From Pseudomonas fluorescens (GTDB lineage: Bacteria; Pseudomonadota; Gammaproteobacteria; Pseudomonadales; Pseudomonadaceae), in assembly GCF_018614655.1 (NCBI RefSeq), contig NZ_JAGGOG010000020.1, positions 1 to 64,000 of the forward strand: DNA of 64,000 nt, written 5' to 3'. Below the pieces are notes generated by a model. It searched no databases. It was not told the DNA's origin and saw only the letters and a list, made by a program, of their open reading frames with translations. Shown one piece after another: positions 26,235 to 36,198 of this stretch (position 1 is the stretch's first letter; every line of letters starts with the position of its first letter). The position numbers and the translations under genes were made by a program.

Positions 26235-26516
26235 GGCGGATCCGCGCGCGTGGCAAAGGCGCCTAGATTACGGGCAGCAGCGGATTTTTTCAGCGGACAA
26301 ATGGGTGGCTGTCCAAATTTTCATGTTGAGATCAACGTCCGGGGCGGTGAGGGACAGGACCGTCTCTAGCAACAACCGCCGGGACCAGTCGCCCTCTCGC
26401 AATCTGCGGACAAGTCCTACATCCGCGCCCCGCAGCTTCTCTGCACCCTTGTCTCATCGAGTTATCCCTCCTCCGCTACCCAGAGTGAACTGCCGATGTG
26501 TAAGGTCCACAAACCC

Positions 26517-27247
26517 ATGTCAGTCCCTGTCGTCAACGAACGCCGCCGCTTCCTGTGTCTTGCCGCCATAGGCGCGGGGGCCTTGATGCTGGCCACAGTG
26601 CTACCGAATCAGATGGCCCACGCCACCGGCGTCGCGGCGTCGCTTCCCAAGCCTCAGAACGCCATATCCCCCAACGATGCCCTGAAGCGCTTGATGGACG
26701 GAATGCCCGATATGCCGACGGCGTAACCAAACGGCATGACTTCATGAACGAGCGCGACGCGCTAGCGAGTGGGCAAAATCCTTTTGCCGCGGTGTTGGGT
26801 TGCGCCGATTCGAGGATCGCGCCCGAGTACGCCTTTGATACCAGCCGAGGTGATCTGTTCGCGGTACGGGTAGCAGGTAACTTTGTCACCACAGACGGCC
26901 TCGCCAGTCTGGAGTACGCCGTCGCGGTACTCGGTACGCCACTGATTCTGGTATTGGGTCATGATAGCTGCGGTGCGGTATCAGCTGGGGTCAAGGCCTT
27001 GAAAGACAATGCCCGGTTTCCCGGACACATTCAGAGCCTGGCCGATGCGATCAAACCCTCGGTCGCCAAGGTGCTGAAGCAACCGGGCGAACTGCTGGAT
27101 AACGCTATTGTGCAGAACGTCAAGGACACCGTCGCGCGCTTGCAGCGTGAGTCCAGCCTGTTATCCAGTGCCATGGCCAAAGGCACACTGAATATCGTGG
27201 GTAGTGTCTACAAACTGCACACCGGTAAAGTCGAGCGGGTGGTGTAA
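26517..27247 (+). pseudogene. Beta-carbonic anhydrase with a one-base frameshift
   Basis: The first frame (from ATG 26517) encodes a Tat-like signal (NERRRFLCLAAIGAGAL) and runs to LKRLMDG, then hits TAA at 26724. The second frame continues with NARYADGVTKRHDF from 26702 and gives the rest of a beta-class carbonic anhydrase: GCADSRI (Zn Cys and Asp), GHDSCG (Zn His and Cys). One base missing around 26700 restores the family sequence. It would reversibly hydrate CO2 in the periplasm. It is either a recent pseudogene or a sequencing error; everything else is intact. Confidence 0.85.
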
Positions 27248-27268
27248 CGACCGCCACCGTTACGCCTT

Positions 27269-28135
27269 TTAGTTCGTTGCAACAATGCTCAAATCCAGGC
27301 GCCCATCCTTGAGCGGCGGGCACCAGTAGTAACCACCGGTCAGCGGCCGGCTGATACGATACAAGCCATCAACGATCCCGTCGTCCAGTCCGCTCATGCG
27401 GCGCAACTGGGCTTCAAAGGCATCAAAGGAATGACCGAAGGCGAGGAACATCAGCCCGGCCTGGCCATTCTCGGCCCAGGGCATGGAGCGGCGCACCACG
27501 AAGGCCTCCGGGGTAAAACTTTCCTGGGCGGTACGTTTGACGTGGGCTGACTCCGGCGCATCGTCCAGTTCTTCGTTGTCGCCATGGCGCCGACCGATGA
27601 TGTGATCGCGCTGCTGCGCCGGCAACGCGGCAAAGCCATCCAGGTCGTGCTGCCATTGCTGGATCGCGGCGAAGCTGGCGCCGCCGGTGGCCACCGCGGC
27701 GTCAACCGCTGCGTCGTCATGAGGGTTTTCGGTGCCGTCTTCATAGTCGGTCAGGTCAAAACCGGTCTTGTAGCGGAAACCTTCGGTCATCTGCACCAGG
27801 CGAAAGGCCGGGGCCAGGGCTTTTTCGAAGGCCCGGCTGCGCATCAGCAATTCGCCACGGTCCACACCGTGCAACCAGAGCCACAGAGCCTGCTGGGTGG
27901 ACGGGTTATCGGCACCTGGGCCGCTGACGTGGGGGAATGCCCGCAACCCGTCAATTCGGGCGCCGAGGGCGTTGACCAGCGGCTCACCGAAACCGACTAC
28001 CGCCTGAGCATCCGTTAACTGCACCAGCGCATCGAAAGCAGCTGGCACGGCATCCACCGATTCCAGGGCAAAAAACAAATGGCGTGCCTGCAACGGCACC
28101 GGTGCGGCAAGAATGCCCGGCTGGTAGTGACTCAT
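27269..28135 (-). CDS. DyP-type haem peroxidase
   Basis: 288 residues from ATG 28135 (AAGGAG upstream); an earlier in-frame start would add 40 unlike residues. The DyP signature appears as DYEDGTENP, with the distal Asp. The proximal haem His is in ESAHVKRT and the Arg in VVRRSMPW. DyP peroxidases use H2O2 to oxidise dyes, phenols or Mn2+. No signal peptide and no encapsulin gene are present. It is convergent with the carbonic anhydrase and divergent from gapN. Confidence 0.87.
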   Translation of the reverse strand: MSHYQPGILAAPVPLQARHLFFALESVDAVPAAFDALVQLTDAQAVVGFGEPLVNALGARIDGLRAFPHVSGPGADNPSTQQALWLWLHGVDRGELLMRSRAFEKALAPAFRLVQMTEGFRYKTGFDLTDYEDGTENPHDDAAVDAAVATGGASFAAIQQWQHDLDGFAALPAQQRDHIIGRRHGDNEELDDAPESAHVKRTAQESFTPEAFVVRRSMPWAENGQAGLMFLAFGHSFDAFEAQLRRMSGLDDGIVDGLYRISRPLTGGYYWCPPLKDGRLDLSIVATN

Positions 28136-28274
28136 GTGAACTCCTTCAAGAAAGCCAGGCAGTTTACCCGCCACAGCATGCCTATGCGTAGTGGAAAGCG
28201 CACAGGCCTTGCAACAGAGCCCTTGGATGGGTGAATCTCTAGACATATCTTGCAATCAGCCTTGGGGTAGCGCC

Positions 28275-29900
28275 ATGACCACCGACAACCTGCTCGCCCA
28301 TCTGTTTCCCACTGCCGCCGAGATTCCCGAGCAATACCGACTGGCGGCGCCCATTGAGCAACGCGACTACCTGGTGGACGGCCAATTGCGGCTCTGGGCC
28401 GGTCCTCTGGCCCAAGTGCGCAGCCCGGTGCAACTGCACGGACCCGATGGCGACACCCCGGTAATCATCGGCAGTACGCCGCTGCTGGATGCCGAGACCG
28501 CCTTGACCGCCCTTGATGCTGCCGTGCGTGCCTATGACCGAGGCCAAGGCACTTGGCCGACGATGCGGGTGGTCGAGCGTATCCAGCATGTCGAAGCCTT
28601 TCTGCGGCGCATGCGTGAACAGCGGGACGCGGTGGTCAAGCTGCTGATGTGGGAAATCGGCAAGAACCTCAAGGACTCGCAGAAAGAGTTCGACCGCACC
28701 TGCGACTACATCACCGACACCATCAATGCCCTCAAGGAACTCGACCGCCGTTCCAGCCGTTTCGAGCTGGAACAGGACACACTTGGACAAATCCGCCGCG
28801 TGCCCATGGGCGTGGCGCTGTGCATGGGCCCTTACAACTATCCGCTGAACGAAACCTTCACCACCCTGATTCCGGCGCTGATCATGGGTAATACGGTGGT
28901 GTTCAAGCCGGCCAAGCTCGGTGTGCTGCTGATCCGTCCATTGCTGGAGGCGTTTCGCGACAGCTTCCCCGCCGGGGTGATCAACGTGATCTACGGCAGC
29001 GGCCGAGAAACCGTCAGCGCACTGATGGCCAGCGGCAAGATCGATATCTTTGCCTTTATCGGCACCAACAAGGCTGCCAGCGACTTGAAGAAACTGCACC
29101 CGCGCCCTCACCGCCTGCGCGCGGCCCTGGGCCTGGATGCGAAAAACCCGGGCATCGTGTTGCCCCAGGTTGACCTGGACAATGCGGTCAACGAAGCGGT
29201 CACCGGCTCGCTGTCCTTCAACGGCCAACGCTGCACCGCGCTGAAAATCCTGTTCGTGCATGAAGACGTGGTCGACAGTTTTATCGAGAAGTTCAACCAG
29301 AAGCTGCTGACCCTCAAGCCCGGCATGCCCTGGGAAGACGGCGTGTCCCTGACACCCTTGCCGGAACCGGGCAAAGTCGATTACCTGCATGCGCTGGTGG
29401 CCGACGCCGAAGAGAAAGGCGCCAAGGTGGTCAATGCCCATGGCGGTGCCAGCCGTGGTTCGTTTTTCTACCCGGCGGTGCTGTACCCGGTGAACACCGC
29501 AATGCGGGTCTACCACGAAGAACAGTTCGGCCCGGTCGTGCCGATCGTGCCGTACCGCGATCTGGGTACGGTGATCGACTACGTTTTGGAATCAGACTTC
29601 GGCCAGCAGTTGAGTATCTTCGGCACTGACCCGTTTGAAGTGGGACGCCTGGTGGACACCTTCGCCAACCAGGTCGGCCGGATCAATATCAACGCCCAGT
29701 GCCAGCGCGGGCCAGACACCTTCCCGTTCAACGGCCGCAAGAACTCGGCCGAGGGCACGCTGTCGGTGCACGATGCATTGCGGGTGTTTTCGATCCGCAC
29801 GCTGGTGGCGACCAAGTTCCAGGACAGCAACAAGGCCCTGATCAGCGACATCATTCATGATCGCGCGTCGAGCTTTTTGACCACGGACTATATTTTCTAA
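28275..29900 (+). CDS. gapN: NADP-dependent non-phosphorylating glyceraldehyde-3-phosphate dehydrogenase
   Basis: 541 residues from ATG 28275; an earlier start would overlap the divergent gene's leader. The aldehyde dehydrogenase fold has the PYNYPLNE and FKPAK cofactor segments, and the catalytic Cys320 in FNGQRCTALK. The KNPGIVLPQ and NINAQCQRGPDTFPFNGRKNS stretches (short: NAQCQRGPD) fit the GapN group, which makes 3-phosphoglycerate and NADPH directly, bypassing ATP formation. The length is longer than the 475-480 of streptococcal GapN but as expected for the pseudomonad group. Confidence 0.85.
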   Translation: MTTDNLLAHLFPTAAEIPEQYRLAAPIEQRDYLVDGQLRLWAGPLAQVRSPVQLHGPDGDTPVIIGSTPLLDAETALTALDAAVRAYDRGQGTWPTMRVVERIQHVEAFLRRMREQRDAVVKLLMWEIGKNLKDSQKEFDRTCDYITDTINALKELDRRSSRFELEQDTLGQIRRVPMGVALCMGPYNYPLNETFTTLIPALIMGNTVVFKPAKLGVLLIRPLLEAFRDSFPAGVINVIYGSGRETVSALMASGKIDIFAFIGTNKAASDLKKLHPRPHRLRAALGLDAKNPGIVLPQVDLDNAVNEAVTGSLSFNGQRCTALKILFVHEDVVDSFIEKFNQKLLTLKPGMPWEDGVSLTPLPEPGKVDYLHALVADAEEKGAKVVNAHGGASRGSFFYPAVLYPVNTAMRVYHEEQFGPVVPIVPYRDLGTVIDYVLESDFGQQLSIFGTDPFEVGRLVDTFANQVGRININAQCQRGPDTFPFNGRKNSAEGTLSVHDALRVFSIRTLVATKFQDSNKALISDIIHDRASSFLTTDYIF

Positions 29901-29916
29901 TAGCCAACACAGATCC

Positions 29917-30042
29917 AAATGTGGGAGCGGCGGTGCGACGATTCGACTTGCTCGCGAAGGCGGTGTATCAGTCAGCATATGTATTAACTGATCCACCGCC
30001 TTCGCGAGCAAGTCGAATCGTCGCACCGCCGCTCCCACATTT
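29917..30042. repeat. REP doublet with extended arms
   Basis: Inverted arms of about 47 bases each with a 31-base spacer. The arms start AAATGTGGGAGCGGCGGTGC and carry an extra stretch with GACGATTCGACTTGCTCGCGA, in place of the common GGGCTTGCTCGCGA. Both arms match each other. It separates gapN from the FUSC-type gene. Confidence 0.9.
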
Positions 30043-30081
30043 GATCGATGAACCCTTACTATCGAGGCCGACTTAATACCG

Positions 30082-31143
30082 ATGAACCTGCCCCCTTTCG
30101 CCCGCCGCCTGCTGCGTCCCCTGCTGGACCCTTATCGCCGTTACCGCCACGCCAAACTGATCCACGCCGTACGGGTTTCCCTCGGTCTGCTGGCGACGAT
30201 CCTGCTGACCACCGGCATCAACCTGCCCCACGGCGAATGGGCCTCGGTGACAATGCTGGTGGTGATCGGCGGTTTGCAGCACCACGGCAACATCGGCAAA
30301 AAGGCTGTGGAGCGCGCCTACGGCACCTTGATCGGCGCCAGCGTCGGGTTGTTGCTGGTGGCGCAACAGGCGTACCTGGGCCAGCCGCTGCTGACCTACC
30401 TGCTGATGTCAGTGGTGTGCGGCTTCTTTTCCTATCACGCCATCGGCAAGGGCGGATACACCGCGTTGCTGTCGGGAATCACCGTGTTCATCGTCGCCGG
30501 CCACGGTGATAATCCGCTGTCCGATGGCCTGTGGCGTACCGTCGACATCCTGATTGGTATTGCCCTGGCGCTGGCGTTTTCCTTCGCTCTGCCGCTGTAT
30601 GCCGTGTACTCCTGGCGCTACAACCTGGCCAGTGCGCTGCGCGATTGCGCAACGATCTACAGCCGGATCATCAGCGGCCAGTCAGTCACTGACGATGAAC
30701 ACCTCAAACTGCTCAACCGCTTGAACGCGGCCATGCTGCAACTGCGCTCGCTGATGCCGTCAGTGTCCAAGGAAGTACGGATTTCCATGACGGAACTGGA
30801 CGCGATTCAACGGCATCTTCGGATGTGCATCAGCACCCTGGAGATTCTCGGTAATACCCGGCCTGACCCTCGGGATGAGCAGACCATGACGCGCATGCAG
30901 GTGGCGCTCAAGGCTGAGCATCGGCAGATTCGGGTGCAATTGATCGGGATGGCACGGGCGTTGAAATCAGGGGTGACGGAACGGTTGGAGCGGCCCAGCC
31001 ATGTACACGCAAGCGAAACGACGTTGGAGGCTCCGGTACACAGTGCGCTGGATGGGTATCGGTTGTTGACGTTGCAATTGGTGGCAAACATTGATGCCAT
31101 GCGCCAGCGTCTGGCTAAAACGGCCAGCCATTGGAAGATTTGA
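30082..31143 (+). CDS. FUSC-family inner-membrane protein (aromatic acid/YccS-like exporter)
   Basis: 353 residues. The N-terminal half has about six hydrophobic helices (30-175) with the conserved GEWASVTMLVVIGGLQHHGNIGKKAVERAYGT region (short: GLQHHGNIGKKAVERAYGT). The C-terminal half is soluble and helical. This matches the FUSC domain, related to fusaric acid resistance and AaeB-type exporters, but a full AaeB has two such halves, so this is a half-size version. There are no adaptor genes adjacent. Substrate unknown. Confidence 0.75.
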   Translation: MNLPPFARRLLRPLLDPYRRYRHAKLIHAVRVSLGLLATILLTTGINLPHGEWASVTMLVVIGGLQHHGNIGKKAVERAYGTLIGASVGLLLVAQQAYLGQPLLTYLLMSVVCGFFSYHAIGKGGYTALLSGITVFIVAGHGDNPLSDGLWRTVDILIGIALALAFSFALPLYAVYSWRYNLASALRDCATIYSRIISGQSVTDDEHLKLLNRLNAAMLQLRSLMPSVSKEVRISMTELDAIQRHLRMCISTLEILGNTRPDPRDEQTMTRMQVALKAEHRQIRVQLIGMARALKSGVTERLERPSHVHASETTLEAPVHSALDGYRLLTLQLVANIDAMRQRLAKTASHWKI

Positions 31144-32007
31144 TCAACCCCGTTGCAACGCCTGCACCAGCAGGTCATGCAAGGCCAGCAACCTGGGCTC
31201 GGGATTGTCACTGCCAAAGCGCAGCACATTCGCCACTTCGGGCAGCGGTAAGCGCTGCTCGAACGGCCGATAGACGTCCACGCGTTTGTCCAGGTGGGCA
31301 CTGCTGAGTAAACCGATGCCCAGCCCGGCGGCCATCGCCGACACCACGCCTTCCACCGAGCCGCACTCCACCGCGACCTGCCAGCGAATACCCAGGGCAC
31401 TCAGGCGTTCTTGAGCCAGTTGTCGGTAGAAACAGTCGGGACCAAAGGTGATCAGGCGCACGCCGCCGTCGGCTTCAGGTTGCCAGCCTGGACGGGCACA
31501 CCAATGCACATGCTCGGTCCACAACAACTGATCCCTGGCCTCGATACGGTGGTTGAAGTTCTGGTGCAACGCCAAATCCAGCCCACCGTCCACCAGCGCC
31601 TGACGCAGCACATGACTCTGCTCAATCACGATCCGTACATCGAGTTGGCGGTGCTGCCGGGAAAACTGCGCCAGCAGGCTCGATAACTCAGCCATGGGCA
31701 CCTGTTCCGTGGCGCCAAGGCGTACGCAGCCTTGCAGTTGCACCGGATTGAAATGGGCCAGCGCCGCGTCGTGAGCCTCCAGGATGCGCCGGGCATGAAT
31801 CAACAGTTGCGCACCATCCTCACTGGCCACCAGGCGTTGGCCGTCACGCTGGATCAACGGCCGATCCAACTGCTTCTCCAGGCGTTTGATTTTCCAGCTC
31901 ACTGCCGATTGACTGAGGTGCAAGCGCTCGGCAGCCCGGGTGACACTGCCGGTTTCAACCACGGTTTGCAGGGCACGCAATACATCGATGGGCAAACGCT
32001 GGTTCAT
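31144..32007 (-). CDS. LysR-family transcriptional regulator
   Basis: 287 residues. Winged helix-turn-helix at about 5-65 (GSVTRAAERLHLSQSAVSWKIKRLE, in short VTRAAERLHLSQSAVSWKI), then the two-lobed effector domain from about 90. It is divergent from the alpha/beta-hydrolase with 103 bases between them, the usual setting for a LysR regulator and its target. Convergent with the FUSC-type gene with no gap. Confidence 0.88.
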   Translation of the reverse strand: MNQRLPIDVLRALQTVVETGSVTRAAERLHLSQSAVSWKIKRLEKQLDRPLIQRDGQRLVASEDGAQLLIHARRILEAHDAALAHFNPVQLQGCVRLGATEQVPMAELSSLLAQFSRQHRQLDVRIVIEQSHVLRQALVDGGLDLALHQNFNHRIEARDQLLWTEHVHWCARPGWQPEADGGVRLITFGPDCFYRQLAQERLSALGIRWQVAVECGSVEGVVSAMAAGLGIGLLSSAHLDKRVDVYRPFEQRLPLPEVANVLRFGSDNPEPRLLALHDLLVQALQRG

Positions 32008-32110
32008 GGCCTAACCTATGACAAAAATGGGATTACAGAAGAGTAAGTTGTCATTGGCGTCATGACCAGCACCACCGTAGTGTGAAGTTCTCACTGCGCG
32101 AGGATTTGCC

Positions 32111-32962
32111 ATGACTACCCTGCTCAACGAAACCGTACTGATCAACGACCAGCGTATTGCCACTGGCCGCCATGGCGCCGGGATCCCCGTGCTGTTGCTG
32201 CACGGCACGCCGGCCCACAGCATTATCTGGCGCGACATCGTGCCCCGCCTGACCGCTGCCGGGATGCATGTTCATCTATTTGATCTTCTGGGATTTGGCG
32301 CCTCGGAATGCCCACGCCAGGCAGACACCTCAGTGGCGGCGCAAAGCCAGCTGATCGCAGGTCTGCTCGATCATTGGGGACTGCACCGGGTTCACTTGGT
32401 GGGGCATGACATCGGCGGTGTCAGCACAGTGCTGTTTGCCCTGGACCACCCGCAACGGGTGCGCTCACTGACCATCGCCGACTTGCCGAGCTACGATTCC
32501 TGGCCCTCCCCGACCTGGCGCGACATTCATGAGCGCTTCGACGAGTACGCCCGGATGCCCGCAGACCAGCATCGGGCGCTGATGGAGCGCCAACTGGCAA
32601 TGGCCGTCTTCAACAAGGCATTGATGCAGGGTCCCTTGTTGGAGGCGTATCTGGCGCCGATCAGCGGCGTTATTGGTCAACCGGCGTTCTACCAGCATCA
32701 GGTGGCGCATTACGATTCGCGCTATACCCACGACTTTGCCGAGCGCCTGCCGGGCATGGACCTGCCGGTGCAGATTTTGTGGGGGGCGGACGACGAATGG
32801 CAGCCTCTGGAATATGCACGCCGCCTGCATGGCGACATCCCTGGGGCAACCTTGCATGTGCTGGAAAACGCCGGGCACTTCCTCATGGAGGACGCCCCAG
32901 AGCGGGTGGGTGAATACCTACAGGACTTTATCCATCAGACGGATCCAGGGCATTCGGCGTAA
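32111..32962 (+). CDS. Alpha/beta-fold hydrolase
   Basis: 283 residues. The oxyanion HGTPAHS lies near 35, the nucleophile region is GHDIGG with Asp at the elbow (LVGHDIGGVST, Asp about 100), and a late ENAGHFLMED His follows. Asp instead of Ser at the elbow is the haloalkane dehalogenase / epoxide hydrolase pattern, although the exact elbow here would need structure-based checking. It is divergent from a LysR gene. No signal peptide. Substrate unknown. Confidence 0.8.
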   Translation: MTTLLNETVLINDQRIATGRHGAGIPVLLLHGTPAHSIIWRDIVPRLTAAGMHVHLFDLLGFGASECPRQADTSVAAQSQLIAGLLDHWGLHRVHLVGHDIGGVSTVLFALDHPQRVRSLTIADLPSYDSWPSPTWRDIHERFDEYARMPADQHRALMERQLAMAVFNKALMQGPLLEAYLAPISGVIGQPAFYQHQVAHYDSRYTHDFAERLPGMDLPVQILWGADDEWQPLEYARRLHGDIPGATLHVLENAGHFLMEDAPERVGEYLQDFIHQTDPGHSA

Positions 32963-33079
32963 CTCGCCAATACATTTTCATAACTCGACAGATTCACACT
33001 GACGCTTACAAATTTTTCACGCTTTATTCACATCCGCCACCGTAGGGTAAAGCCTCATCCGTTACAAACGTTTCATCTA

Positions 33080-33108
33080 AAACCCGCCGCCCCAGCGGGT
33101 TTTTTTTT
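33080..33108 (+). terminator. Intrinsic terminator
   Basis: AACCCGC and GCGGGTT form a stem around CGCCCCA, followed by nine T. It lies 118 bases after the hydrolase stop and before the convergent TetR gene. Confidence 0.85.
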
Positions 33109-33189
33109 GCCTGCATTTTCGGTCGGTTTGAATTAAGGGAAGGAGTATCCGGTGGAGAGAAAACCGGCTCATTGCGAACCGGTTTTGGG

Positions 33190-33945
33190 TCAGCGTGCCG
33201 CCTTACTGGGCGTTGGCTCTTGCGCTTGCTCGCGAATTGCCCGCTGAGTATCCAACACCCGCGCCAGAGCCACTTCGGCCTCAACGCTTTGCTGCGGCAC
33301 GCGAATAGCCGCCGACACCAGGGTGATCAGCTTGGCCATGACTTCAGCGTCAGTAGCCGGTCGCCCCAGGCTCATGGAGTTCATCAGCAAGCGCAGTTCA
33401 GTGCCAGCCATCACGCCGGAGATCGCCTTGAGGGCAAACTGCAAACGCACTCCCAACTCGTTGCGCGCCAGCTCTGGCAGCGCCAGGGCGAAGGCTTCGA
33501 AAAAACGCTGGAACACCGGCTGGTAATGCACCTTGAGGTATTCCTGGATAAACGGTGAGGTGTCGCTATAGACCCGCCCCAGGAAACGAATGAAGGAGCG
33601 CCCCTCGCCACTGGCCGGATCTGCACGCTCCATGCCCATCGCCGGCGCGAACAGCACGCCCAGCAAGGTGTCGCAATCCAGTGGGCCGTCGGATTCAGCC
33701 TCACACCGCGCCAACAGTTCCAGGCGCTGCTCGTTGAGCGGCTCCAGGCGCTGCATCAGCAATGTCTTCATCAGGGAGTCTTTGTCCCCGAAGTGGTAAT
33801 TCACCGCAGCGAGATTGACCTGGGCCCTCTCGGTAATCTGCCGCAACAAAACAGCGTCATAGCCGTATTTGATGAAAAGAGCCTCTGTCGCATCCAGCAA
33901 TCGAGTCTTGGTAACGTTTGGAGCGCTGAGTTTCTTCGCGACCAT
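33190..33945 (-). CDS. TetR-family regulator, PsrA-like
   Basis: 251 residues. TetR helix-turn-helix at about 12-58 with the NLAAVNYHFGDKDSL pattern found in PsrA-like regulators. The ligand domain is all-helical and contains FIRFLGRVYSD and FQRFFEAFALALPEL. It is divergent from a four-gene ABC exporter, with a 352-base gap holding paired CAATATTT sites, and is probably its repressor. PsrA itself binds long-chain acyl-CoA; whether this paralogue does is not known. Confidence 0.8.
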   Translation of the reverse strand: MVAKKLSAPNVTKTRLLDATEALFIKYGYDAVLLRQITERAQVNLAAVNYHFGDKDSLMKTLLMQRLEPLNEQRLELLARCEAESDGPLDCDTLLGVLFAPAMGMERADPASGEGRSFIRFLGRVYSDTSPFIQEYLKVHYQPVFQRFFEAFALALPELARNELGVRLQFALKAISGVMAGTELRLLMNSMSLGRPATDAEVMAKLITLVSAAIRVPQQSVEAEVALARVLDTQRAIREQAQEPTPSKAAR

Positions 33946-34297
33946 AGGGGTTCCACATGGGAAATATTGTGTTTTAAAAATTAATTTGATTTTTTATACC
34001 GGGGGCGCTGATCGAAAGCAAGTAGTGACACTGCGCCATCCTGTCCAAAGCCCCCGGCTTGCGCCATGTTGGCGCTGACGGCGGGCCATTCTCAACAGCC
34101 AATTGCCTGGTTGTAGACCGAGCAAAACCGCTCTAGCTCTATGGCTGGCGGAGTGGGTTGATCAAGGTTACTATTCAAACAATATTTTAAAAACAAGAAA
34201 TAAAACCAGTCCGTGACGCGTCCCAGGCAACTCCTGAACTTGTTACAAGGATTTTCAGGAGTGTGGCAGGAGCGTCGAGGCTGCAGGCGTAGTCACG
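33946..34297. other. Regulatory region between TetR gene and ABC exporter
   Basis: 352 bases without a gene. Two A/T-rich patches occur. One is next to the TetR start and contains AAATATTG (33962-33969). The other is near the exporter and contains the inverted copy CAATATTT (34180-34187). The centre is GC-rich with inverted GCCGTC/GGCGGG-type stretches. It probably holds both promoters and a TetR operator pair. Confidence 0.4.
34158..34186 (+). promoter_or_regulatory. Candidate promoter of the exporter operon with overlapping operator
   Basis: TTGATC (34158-34163), a 17-base gap and AATATT (34181-34186). The inverted CAATATTT copy overlaps the -10. Each hexamer matches the consensus at four of six positions. 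Confidence 0.35.
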
Positions 34298-35002
34298 ATG
34301 ACAGATACCCCCACGCTCCCAGGCTTCATTTCCCTGCAAGGCATCGGCAAAAGCTATCAGCTGGCCGGGCAACACCTGTCCATTCTCAATGATGTATGCC
34401 TATCCATCACCCACGGCGACAGTTGCGGCATCCTCGGCGCTTCCGGCTCCGGCAAGAGCACCCTGCTCAATATCCTCGGCCTGCTGGACCTGCCCGACTG
34501 CGGCCAGTACCACTTTGCCGGCCATGACATTTTCAACTCCAGCCCCGATCAACTGGCCGCCATCCGCAATCAACAGATCGGTTTTGTGTTCCAAAGCTTC
34601 AACCTGTTGCCGCGCCTGAGTGCCCTGGACAATGTCGCCCTGCCCCTGAGTTATCGCGGCATCTCCCGTCATGACTCCGTAGAGCAAGCACTGCGCATGC
34701 TCGATCAGGTAGGCCTGGCCGAACGTGCCCATCATCGCCCGGCCGACTTGTCCGGTGGCCAGCGCCAACGGGTAGCAATCGCCCGGGCGCTGGTGGGCAA
34801 ACCTTCGGTCATCCTCGCCGACGAACCCACCGGCAACCTCGACAGCCACACCGCCCAGGAAATCATGGACCTGCTGCTGGTCCTCAACCGCGAGCAACAG
34901 GTCACGCTGATTATCGTCACCCACGACCCGCACATTGCCGAGCGCCTGAATCGCAAGGTCCTGGTGCGCAATGGCGTGGTGCAAGAGGCTGGGCGCCTAT
35001 GA
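34298..35002 (+). CDS. ABC exporter ATPase (MacB/LolD type)
   Basis: 234 residues. Walker A GASGSGKST (about 49), Q-loop QSFNLLPRLS, signature LSGGQRQR, and Walker B ILADEPTGN are all complete. This is the type that pairs with MacB/FtsX-like permeases. It overlaps the permease start by 4 bases (ATGA). Together with the next three genes it forms a periplasm-spanning pump. Start ATG 34298 is the only reasonable start, but the Shine-Dalgarno is weak. Confidence 0.9.
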   Translation: MTDTPTLPGFISLQGIGKSYQLAGQHLSILNDVCLSITHGDSCGILGASGSGKSTLLNILGLLDLPDCGQYHFAGHDIFNSSPDQLAAIRNQQIGFVFQSFNLLPRLSALDNVALPLSYRGISRHDSVEQALRMLDQVGLAERAHHRPADLSGGQRQRVAIARALVGKPSVILADEPTGNLDSHTAQEIMDLLLVLNREQQVTLIIVTHDPHIAERLNRKVLVRNGVVQEAGRL

Positions 35003-36198
35003 GCCTGCGGGTCGAACAGAGCCTGAGCCAACTGCTGCACGAGGCGTTTGTCAGCCTGCGGACCTTGGGCAAGCGTTCGGTCCTGGCCTTGCTGGGGATC
35101 GTCATCGGCAGCTCTTCGGTGGTGGCGTTGATCAATATCGGCCACAACGCGGCCGAAGACGCAGCGGCGATTTTCAAGGACATGGGCACCGACACCCTGG
35201 TGGCGCAATTCCCGCCGCGCGGCAGCAGCACCGAGCCCATGCGCGCCAGCCTGGACCTGGATACCGTGCGCAAAACCGTGCCGGGCATCGCGCACATCGG
35301 TGCGATTTCGCAGTTCAGCGGGCCGGTGGTGTTCCACGGCCGTACGTTCAACACGGGGATTATCGGCAGCACGCCAGACCTGAAGGACGCCATGCGCCTG
35401 TCTCTGCGCGAGGGGCGCTTCCTGTCGCCATTTGACGGCGGTGAAATCTATGCGGTGATTGGCAATCAGGTCGCTTTGGCCCTCAGTACCCCAGGCGACC
35501 CGCTGCAAACGGGTGACCGGGTGCGGATCAGCGACTACCTGTTCCTGATCGTCGGCATCCTACAGAGCCAACCCCGCTCCATGCTGATTCCGGTGCAAGC
35601 CAACGAAGCGATATTCATCCCCGCCGAGGGCATGCGCCGCATCTACCCCACGCCCCAAATCAGCAATGTGGTCATCCGCGCCACGCCGGGGCAGGACATG
35701 GAGCGCATCGCGCGCGACGCCGCCACGGCGCTGAAAACCCAGCTCACCGACCACGATGTCGACATCCAGGTGCCCCAGCAAATGATCGACGGCATGACCC
35801 GGCAAAGCCGCACCTTTGCCTACCTGTTGCTGGCCCTGGGGGCGATTTCCCTGGTGGGCGGCGGCGTCGGGGTGATGAATGTGATGCTGATGAACGTCTC
35901 GGAGCGGCGTCGGGAAATCGGCATTCGCATGGCCCTGGGCGCCCGTCAGCGGGACATTCGCAACCTGTTTTTGCTGGAAGCCGTTACCCTCACCGCCGTC
36001 GGGGCCTTGTGCGGCGCCGTGCTGGGCATGACCGCCGCTTATCTCTATGCATGGTTGTCCGGCTGGCAGTTTTCCCTGGCGATTGCTGCCTTGCCTCTGG
36101 GCGTAGGCAGTACGTTGCTGGTGGGGCTGTTTTTTGGCATCTACCCGGCGGTGTCGGCGTCGCGATTGCAGCCGGTGGAGGCCTTGCGTGATGAATAA
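34999..36198 (+). CDS. MacB/FtsX-type ABC permease
   Basis: 399 residues. One N-terminal helix (about 24-46), a large periplasmic MacB core domain (about 55-270), then three helices (about 275-395) with the FtsX motif MNVSERRREIGIRMALGARQ. In MacB the ATPase and permease are one chain; here they are two. It is coupled to the ATPase upstream, and its stop overlaps the TolC-like gene's start by 8 bases. Confidence 0.9.
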   Translation: MSLRVEQSLSQLLHEAFVSLRTLGKRSVLALLGIVIGSSSVVALINIGHNAAEDAAAIFKDMGTDTLVAQFPPRGSSTEPMRASLDLDTVRKTVPGIAHIGAISQFSGPVVFHGRTFNTGIIGSTPDLKDAMRLSLREGRFLSPFDGGEIYAVIGNQVALALSTPGDPLQTGDRVRISDYLFLIVGILQSQPRSMLIPVQANEAIFIPAEGMRRIYPTPQISNVVIRATPGQDMERIARDAATALKTQLTDHDVDIQVPQQMIDGMTRQSRTFAYLLLALGAISLVGGGVGVMNVMLMNVSERRREIGIRMALGARQRDIRNLFLLEAVTLTAVGALCGAVLGMTAAYLYAWLSGWQFSLAIAALPLGVGSTLLVGLFFGIYPAVSASRLQPVEALRDE

